Source: an uncultured Rhodospirillales bacterium
GTDB taxonomy: Bacteria; Pseudomonadota; Alphaproteobacteria; Rhodospirillales; JABHCV01
Assembly (NCBI GenBank): GCA_938092065.1
Contig: CALKND010000004.1
Location: forward strand, 112,283 to 176,282
Direction of reading: 5' to 3'
Length of the DNA stretch: 64,000 nt
Below, one piece after another: positions 55,190-63,116 of this stretch. The notes beneath the pieces were generated by a model. That model made no database searches, had not been told where the DNA came from, and saw nothing but the letters and a program-made list of their open reading frames with translations. The translations under genes were made by a program, and so were the position numbers. Within the stretch, counting starts at the first letter, position 1, and each line of letters starts with the position of its first letter.

Positions 55190-55561
55190 CTATAGCCGTT
55201 TCCTCTCTTTTTTCCTTTTTTTCAACAAGGCTAGTTTTTTTGCATCCGGTTCGTCGTCGTCAACCAATGGCTTGAGCCCTGCATCAAGAGCAGCACGGGC
55301 AAGGGCATGAGTTGTTGTCGGACTGGTAAACATCAAAAACAAAAGAATCAAAAATAATTTGATTGAAACGATTGTAAATCCAGCTTGCAGAAACATGCCG
55401 AAGAAAAGCATTGCCGTACCCATGGTGTCGATAATTCCAGCTCCGTGCATGCGGCTAAATATGTCTGGCAATCTTAGTAATCCTATAGCACCGACCAGTA
55501 AAAAGGCAGAGCCTACTATTAGTAGAAACCAACTGATAACATCTATTAATAATTCCATCAA
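55190..55561 (-). CDS. mrpG: Antiporter subunit G (MrpG type)
   Basis: A 123-residue subunit. VISWFLLIVGSAFLLVGAIGLLRLPD then FSRMHGAGIIDTMGTAMLFF, with a third helix, is the MrpG/PhaG pattern (LRLPDxxxRxHA). The C-terminus is a long Lys/Arg-rich tail (AKKLALLKKRKKERKRL) in the cytoplasm. Its start overlaps the F subunit by 4 bp. Confidence 0.92.
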   Translation of the reverse strand: MMELLIDVISWFLLIVGSAFLLVGAIGLLRLPDIFSRMHGAGIIDTMGTAMLFFGMFLQAGFTIVSIKLFLILLFLMFTSPTTTHALARAALDAGLKPLVDDDEPDAKKLALLKKRKKERKRL

Positions 55562-55851
55562 ATATCACCAGGGTCATTGTTGGGCAGTGGTGGGGCCAAA
55601 TCCTTGAAGTGGACAAATTTTGAAACTGCAATAGTGCCAATAAAATTGATTAGGGCATAAACTAAAGCAATATCAAGAAAATCAGGCCGTTCAGATAAAA
55701 ATCCATTTACTGCAATTAAAAGCATTGTAAGAGTCCCAAAACTATTGGCGGCCAGAATTCGGTCATAAACAGTGGGGCCTTTGAAAGCTCGTATAAGAAC
55801 CAAAAGCATGGTCACTAAAATAGCGATTGCAGCAGAGCTAAACATGTTCAT
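55558..55851 (-). CDS. mrpF: Antiporter subunit F (MrpF type)
   Basis: A 97-residue subunit with three helices: AAIAILVTMLLVLIRAFKGP, VYDRILAANSFGTLTMLLIA and FLDIALVYALINFIGTIAV. The GPTVYDRILAAN block is the MrpF hallmark, with the Asp residue that is important in the family. Overlaps mrpE at its start by 14 bp. Confidence 0.92.
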   Translation of the reverse strand: MNMFSSAAIAILVTMLLVLIRAFKGPTVYDRILAANSFGTLTMLLIAVNGFLSERPDFLDIALVYALINFIGTIAVSKFVHFKDLAPPLPNNDPGDI

Positions 55852-56344
55852 TGCTTATCACGGTGTTATCATCAGCACCTTCCACAGCATGGACTCTGCG
55901 ATCCATCTCGCCACTCAATAACCCTTTTTCGGCAAACTTAGTAAGCGAATGAACTATCAATGCGCCATTTTTTAAGCTCAAGGTGACAGTTCCGGGTGTT
56001 AGGGTGATTGAATTAGCATAAAAAACGTGACCTAGCTCGGTCACTTGTGTGGCATTAATGCGTAGTACTTTTGGCGTAATTGGTATTTTTGGGCTCAAGA
56101 TAACTCTTGCTACATCCCAGTTGGCCTTTACGATTTCCCGTGCTAGCCAGGGCCAGTACAACAGGGCTCTCCAACTGATATGGATAGGGTGTCCTTCGCG
56201 GTCAATAACGTCCATACGATTGGCAAAAGTGACAACCACGATGATTGAGCCCAGCCCTAATGCTAGCAACCATCCTTCGAATATACCGGACAGTAGCAGC
56301 CATAACAAACCCAAAACACCACCTAGACTTAGCGCGTGTAACAC
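55838..56344 (-). CDS. mrpE: Antiporter subunit E (MrpE type)
   Basis: A 168-residue protein with two N-terminal helices, then a cytoplasmic domain with RALLYWPWLAREIVKANWDVA and VTELGHVFYANSITLTPGTVT, the MrpE/PhaE hallmark. It is the first gene of the antiporter operon, which runs leftward to the GreB gene. The 74-bp gap to the divergent DUF192 gene holds the probable promoter. Confidence 0.92.
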   Translation of the reverse strand: MLHALSLGGVLGLLWLLLSGIFEGWLLALGLGSIIVVVTFANRMDVIDREGHPIHISWRALLYWPWLAREIVKANWDVARVILSPKIPITPKVLRINATQVTELGHVFYANSITLTPGTVTLSLKNGALIVHSLTKFAEKGLLSGEMDRRVHAVEGADDNTVISNEHV

Positions 56345-56418
56345 TTTTTAATTCCTCTCGAGAAGGTTTATAAAAGAAATAATAAATATGTTGTCAAGGT
56401 TGGGCTAGAAAAAAAACA

Positions 56419-56952
56419 TTGACTTCAAACTTTTCAAAATATCGCACGAAAGGCTTAATTATTATATATTCAATATTCTTTGTTCGAGGTTTTTTTTATT
56501 CCTTTATATTGCTTATATCGATTCTAGGATTTTCTGACCAGGCAAAATCCAGTGAAGAAAAGTCTATTACATTTGAGACTTCTGAACTTACAATAGTTAC
56601 GGCTGGTAATCGATATCGTTTCTGGGTAGAGGTCGCTCAAAGTGTTGCTCAGCGTCAACAGGGGTTAATGGGACGCCAAGAGATGCTTGCCGATCGAGGA
56701 ATGCTGCTTGACTTTGGGTTTCTTCAGCAAGTTCACATGTGGATGAAGAACACTTATATACCCCTTGATATGGTCTTCTTGGATGAAGTTGGAAACATTA
56801 ATGCGATAGCAACCGAGACAACACCTTTTTCGATAGATATTATCTCGTCGCCTAGTCCGGCACGAGCTGTTCTTGAGCTAAACGGCGGAACTGTCTCTCG
56901 TTTAAGAATTAAAGTTGGCGATAAGGTTTTTCACCGGATTTTTCAGCCCTAA
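56419..56952 (+). CDS. DUF192 domain exported protein
   Basis: A 177-residue protein. An N-terminal hydrophobic stretch (GFFYSFILLISILGFSD) is a signal or anchor; the domain (about 55-175) has the DUF192 pattern: VEVAQSVAQRQQGLMGRQEM, RGMLLDFGFLQQVHMWMKNT and YIPLDMVFLDEVGNI. The function of DUF192 proteins is unknown. The start is a TTG at 56419; a TTG at 56509 would give a shorter signal. Divergent from the antiporter operon. Confidence 0.85.
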   Translation: MTSNFSKYRTKGLIIIYSIFFVRGFFYSFILLISILGFSDQAKSSEEKSITFETSELTIVTAGNRYRFWVEVAQSVAQRQQGLMGRQEMLADRGMLLDFGFLQQVHMWMKNTYIPLDMVFLDEVGNINAIATETTPFSIDIISSPSPARAVLELNGGTVSRLRIKVGDKVFHRIFQP

Positions 56953-57261
56953 ACCCAGCAGCATTTGCGTTAAAAAGGAAGAAAAAATAGTGTTTAACTC
57001 AACGCTGATTATAGTTATGTAGTTCATGGATACTCACCGATAAAATATTTCCGTTGTAGACAATCCTGAAACATTACTATCCTCTCTTATATTCAGAATT
57101 ATGTCTGTTGCTCCTTGAGCTTAATTAGGGTAAGTCATCATTATTCCTTATAGGAAAATAGTCTGGTAGTTTTAGTGTTTTGTTGAATCAGTATTTGCCT
57201 CGTATCTAAAGTCTTTAATGAGGTAAAATAAAAATCATCCTATGCGTTGATTTTAAATGTA
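56953..57261. other. Intergenic region upstream of tRNA-Pro, nothing recognised
   Basis: About 309 bp, AT-rich, with no reading frame of coding quality. A promoter for the tRNA is expected at its right end, but no strong -35/-10 pair stands out. Confidence 0.5.
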
Positions 57262-57338
<77 letters not shown>

Positions 57339-57806
57339 ACAATATTAATGACTTAGTAGTTTTTTGGGGCGATTTCTTTATTCTCAGCACAGACATCAGC
57401 GACAACCAGATCGTAATCTTTGTGATCTTGTCTTGAAGGTGGCGGGTTCAGATCCTACCCCTGCAACCAATCATATCAATAATTCTGAGCGCCTTTCGTG
57501 GTCGGCTTTTTCTGTTCCAGCAAAGTTCATGCGGCAACTAGATAGTGACCTTCAGGTTCTGCACTTGAAATTTTCTGCTGGGTGGAAAGATCTTTATGAA
57601 ATGTTGTATGAGCTTATTTACCTAAATCAAACACACTCAGTTTAATACAAACAGCCTACAGATCAGTTATAGGTTGTTTTTCTTTCTGTCTAAAAGTGCC
57701 TTTTTTTAGCACGATTACTATATGAAAATCACAGCGTTAGTTCTTGCTGAAAATAACTCTTAAAGCAAACAATATACTCCACAGCGTAGCTTGCCCGTGG
57801 GGGCAG
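57339..57806. other. Intergenic region between tRNA-Pro and cbiX with a tRNA fragment
   Basis: About 470 bp. It contains the 35-base 3' fragment resembling initiator tRNA (57435-57469), listed separately. A 93-codon frame at 57364-57645 reads through this fragment and does not look like a protein. Nothing else was recognised. Confidence 0.55.
57435..57469 (+). pseudogene. 3' fragment resembling initiator tRNA-Met
   Basis: GAAGGTGGCGGGTTCAGATC at 57435-57454, then CTACCCCTGCAACCA, matches the 3' third of bacterial tRNA-fMet (variable loop, T arm, acceptor 3' strand and CCA; standard GAAGGTCGTCGGTTCAAATC and GGCCCCCGCAACCA) with several mismatches. The rest upstream cannot be folded as a tRNA: the 5' acceptor strand and anticodon stem are missing. 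Either a decayed tRNA or an attachment-site scar. Confidence 0.6.
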
Positions 57807-58925
57807 TTATTTGCGTTTATTTACAAACATATCCCTGCCATTTTTTTTCGAATTACCGATATTAATTTGCCGTTGTTCTTCAATTACTTGATCAGGGAAC
57901 TGGCTCATAAAACAACAACAAACCCCATCATCAATCATAGTGCGAGGCCCGTTTGGATGGGAAATATGCTTATAAACCCCATGGTTATGTTTATGTTCAT
58001 GCCCATGTTCATGCCCATGTTCATGAACATGGTCATGGACCGCTTCATCATCATCTGGGTCTATTAGCGGTTTGTACTCTGCATGATGATGATGAATATT
58101 AATTTCACCTTTTTTAAGTTGATCTTTGAACGACCCCATAAGATCAATATTTTTGGTTATCTTACCGGCATTTACCTCGTCAATTCGCTCCATAAATGTA
58201 TCAATAACGTGGTCTTGATCAGCTAAGTAATGAGCCTTATGAAATTTTATTTGAGGGTTATCTTTGGCTACTAAATCTACATAGTTGTATATTCTGTCGA
58301 TTAGCCTTCCCGTAAACAAAAAGTATGGAGCAACAACAATTTTTTGGTAACCTAAACGAATAATGGTGCTTAAACCTTGGCCGATCGACGGGAACGTGAC
58401 GCCAGAATACACAGTTTCTGACCAACCAAATCCTAAATCTTCGGTAACAATACGGGTCAATTTAGCTACCTCGGCATTTGCATAGGTATCTGACGTTCCT
58501 CTGCCAACAACTACCAACATTGTATCGTACAAATCGCCATCATGAACGTGATCAAGTCCAAGACATTCTAAAATGCGCATTTTAAAGGCCGAAATCATTT
58601 GTGGATGAAGACCTAATTCTCGACCATACTTGATTTGTAATTCAGGATTTTCCCTCTCATATGTTGTTAGTACAGAGGGAATGTCTTTTTTTGCATGAGT
58701 TGCGGCGAAAAGCATTCCGGGCACAGCAATTATACTATCAACACCGGCGTCTCTGAGAGCATCTAAGCCCATGTGGATATTAGGCGCAGAATATTCAAGA
58801 AAACCGTACTCAACCGGCGTTTTAGGGAAGCGTTTTTTGAGGCCAGCAGCTAACAAGCCAAATTCACGCTCAGCATCTTTTGAGCGGCTGCCATGACCAC
58901 ATATCATAATACCTTGTTTACTCAT
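57807..58925 (-). CDS. cbiX: CbiX-type sirohydrochlorin chelatase with His-rich tail
   Basis: A 372-residue chelatase of two class II domains: GIMICGHGSRSKDAEREFG (His11) and the first-half KKRFPKTPVEYGFLEYSAPN, then VVVGRGTSDTYANAEVAKLT in the second half. The C-terminal part holds a His-rich stretch (about 280-345, HEHGHEHGHEHKHNHG and HHHH), probably a metal store, and DDGVCCCFMSQFPDQ with three adjacent Cys. CbiX inserts cobalt into sirohydrochlorin in anaerobic cobalamin synthesis. No other cobalamin gene is nearby. Confidence 0.88.
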   Translation of the reverse strand: MSKQGIMICGHGSRSKDAEREFGLLAAGLKKRFPKTPVEYGFLEYSAPNIHMGLDALRDAGVDSIIAVPGMLFAATHAKKDIPSVLTTYERENPELQIKYGRELGLHPQMISAFKMRILECLGLDHVHDGDLYDTMLVVVGRGTSDTYANAEVAKLTRIVTEDLGFGWSETVYSGVTFPSIGQGLSTIIRLGYQKIVVAPYFLFTGRLIDRIYNYVDLVAKDNPQIKFHKAHYLADQDHVIDTFMERIDEVNAGKITKNIDLMGSFKDQLKKGEINIHHHHAEYKPLIDPDDDEAVHDHVHEHGHEHGHEHKHNHGVYKHISHPNGPRTMIDDGVCCCFMSQFPDQVIEEQRQINIGNSKKNGRDMFVNKRK

Positions 58926-59104
58926 GCTACTTTCTTAGTCCCTCGAGAATCTATGTAAAATTTGGATTGTGCAAAACTAGACTTTAACAATTAATAGTCT
59001 GATATCAGGAAATCAACAACACATAAGCAAATAAGTTAGCTTTCCCAGCTTGAACCCTTTTGTTATAATCTATTGAATTTAGAAATTGCCTTGGAGAATT
59101 ATCG

Positions 59105-59401
59105 ATGAGCCAAGTTCGCATTTATCAACCAACAAAGACCGCTATGCAATCAGGCCGTTCTAGACTTGAGTTATGGATACTTGAATATGAGCCTGCTGCG
59201 GCCAAGAGGGCAGACCCGTTAATGGGTTGGATCGGATCAAAGGACACAACTGGTCAAGTAAGAATGCGTTTTAAGACACTTGATGATGCTGTTGCTTTTG
59301 CAAAAAGAAATGATTTTGACTATTGCGTGACTAAGCCTAAGTCTCGAAAAATTCAGCCGAAGGATTATTCGGCTAATTTCGCATTTGATCGCATCGAGTA
59401 A
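59105..59401 (+). CDS. ETC complex I subunit, NDUFS4 family
   Basis: A 98-residue protein: VRIYQPTKTAMQSGRSRLELWIL, MGWIGSKDTTGQVRMRFKTLDDAVAFAKRNDFDY-type core, and KPKSRKIQPKDYSANF. This is the NDUFS4/18-kDa subunit of alphaproteobacterial complex I, a lineage marker shared with mitochondria. GGAG lies eight bases before the ATG. It is between the divergent cbiX and tRNA-Arg. Confidence 0.92.
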   Translation: MSQVRIYQPTKTAMQSGRSRLELWILEYEPAAAKRADPLMGWIGSKDTTGQVRMRFKTLDDAVAFAKRNDFDYCVTKPKSRKIQPKDYSANFAFDRIE

Positions 59402-59444
59402 GCAGACAGGATGATATTAGATGTTTCAGTTACAGTTAAAATCA

Positions 59445-59521
59445 GGCCCCGTAGCTCATCTGGATAGAGCGCGAGATTTCTAATCTTGAGGTAGCAGGTT
59501 CGAGTCCTGCCGGGGTCACCA
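59445..59521 (+). tRNA. tRNA-Arg (anticodon UCU)
   Basis: 77 bases with CCA encoded. Acceptor GGCCCCG pairs with CGGGGTC (one G-U), the D arm is GCTCATCTGGATAGAGC, the anticodon stem AGAT/ATCT holds anticodon TCT in loop TTTCTAA, and the T arm is GCAGGTTCGAGTCCTGC. A terminator follows. Confidence 0.97.
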
Positions 59522-59530
59522 TATAAAACA

Positions 59531-59561
59531 AGGGCTTAGTAGAAATACGCTAAGCCCTTTT
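59531..59561 (+). terminator. Rho-independent terminator after tRNA-Arg
   Basis: An 8-bp perfect stem GGGCTTAG (59532-59539) / CTAAGCCC (59550-59557), extended by one A-T pair, with a 10-nt loop and a TTTT tail, begins 10 bp after the tRNA end. Confidence 0.85.
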
Positions 59562-59663
59562 ATGGTTTTGAGTGATTGAGGCTAACAACTGGGCTAACAA
59601 AAAGCACTTCAAAACCAAGTATTTTCTCTACTCCTTCCAACATTTCTTTATTAACGTGGAAAA

Positions 59664-61073
59664 ATGAAAACCCTACTCACCACACTCTGCCTGACGATTG
59701 CCGTGCTTCTTGGAAGTGTGGGGGTGAGTTTTAGTGCTGATTTTCAAAAGGGACTAACTGCAGACAAGAGTGGTGATTACAGAACTGAAGCTAAAAGCCC
59801 GCCGGCAAAGCTTGTCGAGCAAGCAAAGGCGAGAATTTTTACAGGTAAATATGGTAGCCAATGGTTTGGTGTTATGACATGTAATTATCCTGGAAAAAAA
59901 CTGAAGTATGATATAGCTCTACGAATAGATGGCAAAAAAGTTTTTATTGATAATGGCCCAGGTAAAGTTTTCACAGTGGAGGGTTCAATAACCGACAGTC
60001 TGTGGTCAGCTGGATATATCTCGATTTCCGGCGGTAATTTTTATTATGACCTAAATGATTATGTTTGGGAAATGAAAGGACAGTGGCAAGAGACCCAAAT
60101 AATTTTAAGGGGGGCATTAAGTAGAGAAGATGTTTCAGGACATTGGAAGCCAACCCCCTTCCCATGCAAAGCCTCACTCACTCAAGGTGTTTCAGAAATC
60201 ACTGAAGTTGCGAGAGAAAATTTTAAAATTTTTGGGGAAAATGTACCTCCTTCCCCTAGTGCTGCTGATATTAAAAATGAGAAACTTCGGAAGAAGATTG
60301 CCCGATTAGAAAAAGAGAAGCAGCAGAACCAATCCAAACCCAAGCAGGTTGCAAAGAAGACCCCCCAACCCACACCAGAACCCAAATTATCAACATCAGG
60401 TTCAGGGTTCTTTGTATCCAAGTCAGGTCACGTCATCACTAACCAACACGTTATTGATGATTGTAACAGAGTGTCTGTCGGTGATAACGCAAAGAAACAG
60501 GTCACAGCAGACGTACTAGAAACAGACAGACGAAATGACCTCGCACTCCTCAAGATATCATCTCTGAAGATGGCATCCGTTGAGACCAAATCTCTCATTC
60601 AAAAACTGGGTATCAAGATTGTTCCCCTTGCCTCTGATGGGTTGCTCCGTTCAGAAGATGTGGACCTTGGTGAGAAGGTTCTTGTTGCAGGATACCCCTA
60701 TGGAGAAATGTTCAGTAACTCCATCAAGGTTACAGGTGGAATGGTCAGTGCTAATCGTGGATTAGGTGATGACACAGGACAGTTCCAAATGGATGCAGCA
60801 GTCCAACCAGGCAACTCTGGTGGTCCCATCTATGATGAGAATGGAAACATCGTTGGTGTTGTAGTTGCACAACTAAACAAGATGAAGTTTGCAAAAGAGA
60901 GTGGTTCAATGCCAGAGAATGTAAACTTTGGTATCAAGGCATCCACTGTTCGTCAGTTTCTGAGTTCATCAGGTTTACCAACCAAGTGGTCTAAACGGTC
61001 TAAGGTAATGTCCACCAGAGACCTTGCCAAGATTGCAAAGAGACAGACTGTGATGGTGATGTGTCATCAGTGA
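59664..61073 (+). CDS. Secreted trypsin-like serine protease with N-terminal domain
   Basis: A 469-residue protein. Signal peptide MKTLLTTLCLTIAVLLGSVG cleaved near residue 25 (SFSA/DFQKG). Residues 55-172 form a beta-rich domain bracketed by Cys73 and Cys168. A Lys/Gln/Pro-rich linker (200-245) precedes an S1C protease domain: catalytic His262 (TNQHVID), Asp292 (NDLALLK), Ser385 (QPGNSGGPIY). No PDZ domain. The ADFQKGLTADKSGDY start resembles that of Sel1-repeat exported proteins, so the signal region appears to be a shuffled cassette. Confidence 0.88.
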   Translation: MKTLLTTLCLTIAVLLGSVGVSFSADFQKGLTADKSGDYRTEAKSPPAKLVEQAKARIFTGKYGSQWFGVMTCNYPGKKLKYDIALRIDGKKVFIDNGPGKVFTVEGSITDSLWSAGYISISGGNFYYDLNDYVWEMKGQWQETQIILRGALSREDVSGHWKPTPFPCKASLTQGVSEITEVARENFKIFGENVPPSPSAADIKNEKLRKKIARLEKEKQQNQSKPKQVAKKTPQPTPEPKLSTSGSGFFVSKSGHVITNQHVIDDCNRVSVGDNAKKQVTADVLETDRRNDLALLKISSLKMASVETKSLIQKLGIKIVPLASDGLLRSEDVDLGEKVLVAGYPYGEMFSNSIKVTGGMVSANRGLGDDTGQFQMDAAVQPGNSGGPIYDENGNIVGVVVAQLNKMKFAKESGSMPENVNFGIKASTVRQFLSSSGLPTKWSKRSKVMSTRDLAKIAKRQTVMVMCHQ

Positions 61074-61132
61074 GGGTGTTGAGTGAAACTCCACCATCTA
61101 TGATTTTTCAGTATTTCTGCTAAACTTTCCCT

Positions 61133-61180
61133 ATGAAAACTCTACTATTCTGCGTTCCTATAGCGAGAAAAATGGACTAG
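61133..61180 (+). pseudogene. Decayed signal-peptide cassette, first remnant
   Basis: ATGAAAACTCTACTATTCTG at 61133 begins like the protease signal peptide (MKTLL) but turns into CVPIARKMD and stops at TAG. The leader before it, CTAAACTTTCCCTATG, recurs at 62920-62936. It looks like a truncated copy of the same cassette. Confidence 0.5.
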
Positions 61181-61208
61181 GGTCATGTTTTCTATGGGTG
61201 AGACGATA

Positions 61209-61454
61209 ATGACAAACTTGTTTCGAGCAGTATTGATCGGGCTGGCGGTGGTGTTTGTGCTACCGTTGGGGGGCTGTCAAATAACCCAATTAAACCGGAG
61301 TGGGATTGCTCCTCCAAATGCCAACGTATCGGACGAGCTCGTTTGTTATAATGCAGTAACATCTGAAGGTAACTGGGAGCATCTTACCAAATGGTCAAGA
61401 TGGGTTAATGAGGCAAAGAGCCGCGGACTTACTATCACCAGAGTTGCAGGGTGA
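61209..61454 (+). CDS. Small lipoprotein
   Basis: An 81-residue lipoprotein: signal MTNLFRAVLIGLAVVFVLPL, lipid-accepting Cys in LGGCQ (about 23). The mature part is short and contains ELVCYNAVTSEGNWEH then WSRWVNEAKSRGLT, which recalls a small exported domain seen in marine proteobacteria; no function is known. The ATG at 61209 is used; an in-frame ATG at 61185 is possible. Confidence 0.7.
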   Translation: MTNLFRAVLIGLAVVFVLPLGGCQITQLNRSGIAPPNANVSDELVCYNAVTSEGNWEHLTKWSRWVNEAKSRGLTITRVAG

Positions 61455-61484
61455 TAGTGAGAGGGTATTAGTGAGATACAAATA

Positions 61485-62285
61485 ATGCATAAAATCAAAA
61501 CATTAACATTACTGTGCCTGTTTAGCCTCCAAGTTGCTCACGCAGAGACGAAAGTTGATGTATCTGCTGAATATGCTTTTGGTCCTGATATTTCAGAAAA
61601 TGAAGCCTGTGCAAAGGCTGAAGTAAAGGCCAAAAATAATGCACTACGGGGTATAGTTGGCGAAAAAATAATAAATTCACAAATTGAGACTTGTACTGAT
61701 ACAGGTAGTGATTTGGACTGCACCCTGTTTGAAGACACCTTTTCATTTATGGATAGCGGCTATATTACAGATATCGGTAATTTAGACAAAAATATTCGAG
61801 AAGAGGCAGGTTCATCTGTATGCAGCGTGAGTTTTACCGCAACAGTAGTAAAAGTTTCACAGGAGTCGGATCCCTCATATTTTCTTGATGTAAAAGTAAA
61901 GCCAAGCCTTCTTCTTCGGGAGGGTGAGAGTCTTCAGGTTCAAATTAAACTAAGCAGGCCCTCTTTTATCTACATATATGGATGGTTCCCCGAAATTGAC
62001 AAAGACAGCTTTTACTTATTGTCAGAGAAGATGAATTTTCATGAAATTTTGATGAATGGCAATCTTGTTTTCCCAGATGAAAATCATGACGCAATGGTTA
62101 AAATGCCCGACAACACAAACCTAGACAGTGTTTCAGAATACCTCATAGTTTTGGCATCAAAAAATAATATTGCTCACGGCTCAATAATAAGTCAAAGCAA
62201 GTTCTTTAAGATAATAAGCACAACTCCACGTGATAGCTGGGTGATGGATAAGATTACATATAAGATCGTCAGGAATAAAAAGTGA
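61485..62285 (+). CDS. Exported protein with DUF4384-like domain
   Basis: A 266-residue protein with signal peptide (KTLTLLCLFSLQVAHAET). The first part SAEYAFGPDISENEACAKAE resembles LPP20-type sequences (repeated Ala/Lys helices, amphipathic). The C-terminal half (IYIYGWFPEIDKDSFYLLSE, then SEYLIVLASKN) resembles DUF4384, often found in surface or secreted proteins. Four cysteines in the first part may pair. It overlaps the next gene by 4 bp, so the two are coupled. Confidence 0.65.
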   Translation: MHKIKTLTLLCLFSLQVAHAETKVDVSAEYAFGPDISENEACAKAEVKAKNNALRGIVGEKIINSQIETCTDTGSDLDCTLFEDTFSFMDSGYITDIGNLDKNIREEAGSSVCSVSFTATVVKVSQESDPSYFLDVKVKPSLLLREGESLQVQIKLSRPSFIYIYGWFPEIDKDSFYLLSEKMNFHEILMNGNLVFPDENHDAMVKMPDNTNLDSVSEYLIVLASKNNIAHGSIISQSKFFKIISTTPRDSWVMDKITYKIVRNKK

Positions 62286-62758
62286 GAAAGCAGTTAACAT
62301 TCATTTTATTACTAACACTATTAAGTGCTTGCATCACCGAAGATGAGAGGGCTGCTCCGGTTGCTTCACGAGCAGCAACATCAGCGCCTGTTGAAGTGGT
62401 TACAAAAGAACAGAAAAAAGAAGTTGAGAATGTCACCTGGAAGCTGCCAGAGTGGTGTAAAGACCTAGAGCAAAAGTTCAACCAAGTTCAAGTATGCGGT
62501 GTCGCAATTCACAACAACTTGCAGATGTCCAGGACCCGTTCAGAATTGGACGCAAGGAAACAACTAGCAAGGCGAGTAGCAGGTCATGTGGATGAGACCA
62601 TCACAGAGACAACTGGAGGCTCCAGATCGGAGATGAAGTCAACTGCCATTCTGACAAGTAAGTCTGAAGTTGGGCGCTATATAATTGAAAACCAGAAAAC
62701 CATTCCAAGTGAGGGAAAGTACCTAACATTTACTAAGGTTGTACAATATTTTAATTAA
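62282..62758 (+). CDS. LPP20-like lipoprotein
   Basis: A 158-residue lipoprotein: signal MRKQLTFILLLTLLSACITE, lipid-accepting Cys at 17. The mature part has a Lys-rich linker, then WKLPEWCKDLEQKFNQVQVC and a domain with RTRSELDARKQLARRVAGHV, the amphipathic-helix pattern of LPP20/FlgP-type lipoproteins. Start at GTG 62282, overlapping the previous stop. Outer-membrane or periplasmic role unknown. Confidence 0.7.
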   Translation: MRKQLTFILLLTLLSACITEDERAAPVASRAATSAPVEVVTKEQKKEVENVTWKLPEWCKDLEQKFNQVQVCGVAIHNNLQMSRTRSELDARKQLARRVAGHVDETITETTGGSRSEMKSTAILTSKSEVGRYIIENQKTIPSEGKYLTFTKVVQYFN

Positions 62759-62933
62759 ATAGATTTGGTGTTGATTTGTTGGCAAAGTAATTTATCCGAC
62801 TTAAGAGAAACCATGTCGAGTTGAGTTAAGCTGGATGAAGCAATTCTATGTAAAACAGGGATTTAAAATTAGTGTTCTAAACCCCTCTTGGCAACCTATA
62901 GCATTTCATAATAATTCCTACTAAACTTTCCCT

Positions 62934-63116
62934 ATAAAAACTCTACTCACCACACTCTGCCTGACCATTGCCGTGCTTCTTGGAGTTACGGGTTGCTAAA
63001 CAACAAACGAAATTCCCAAGACTTTTTTTCTATTGGTGGTGTAAAAGATGAAGGGAAATACGACGGTGAATACAAAGATGGCAAAAAACATGGATAAGGC
63101 ACCCTTGATTTTGCCC
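62934..63116 (+). pseudogene. Decayed MORN-repeat lipoprotein with the signal cassette
   Basis: At 62934-62996 the frame reads I-KTLLTTLCLTIAVLLGVTGC, the cassette of the protease gene ending in a lipobox, but ATA replaces the ATG and a TAA follows the Cys at once. In another frame from about 63035, GKYDGEYKDGKKHG then a TAA stop then GTLDF is a MORN repeat in which one CAA became TAA. Three lesions (start, stop, frame) mark it as a dead gene. Confidence 0.7.

Noticed and set aside
57364..57645. Plus-strand frame of 93 codons after tRNA-Pro
   Set aside because: It reads through the initiator-tRNA-like fragment, and its product has no coding character.
57975..58035. Short DNA repeats CATGTTCATGCC as a direct-repeat array
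   Set aside because: They are explained by the His-rich coding stretch of cbiX.
58926..59104. Cobalamin riboswitch upstream of cbiX
   Set aside because: I could not find the B12-box or a matching fold by eye in the 179 bp; a covariance search would be decisive.
59575..59606. GGCTAACAA direct repeats after the tRNA-Arg terminator as an attachment core
   Set aside because: Two short copies 15 bases apart do not match the tRNA 3' end and no integrase is present.
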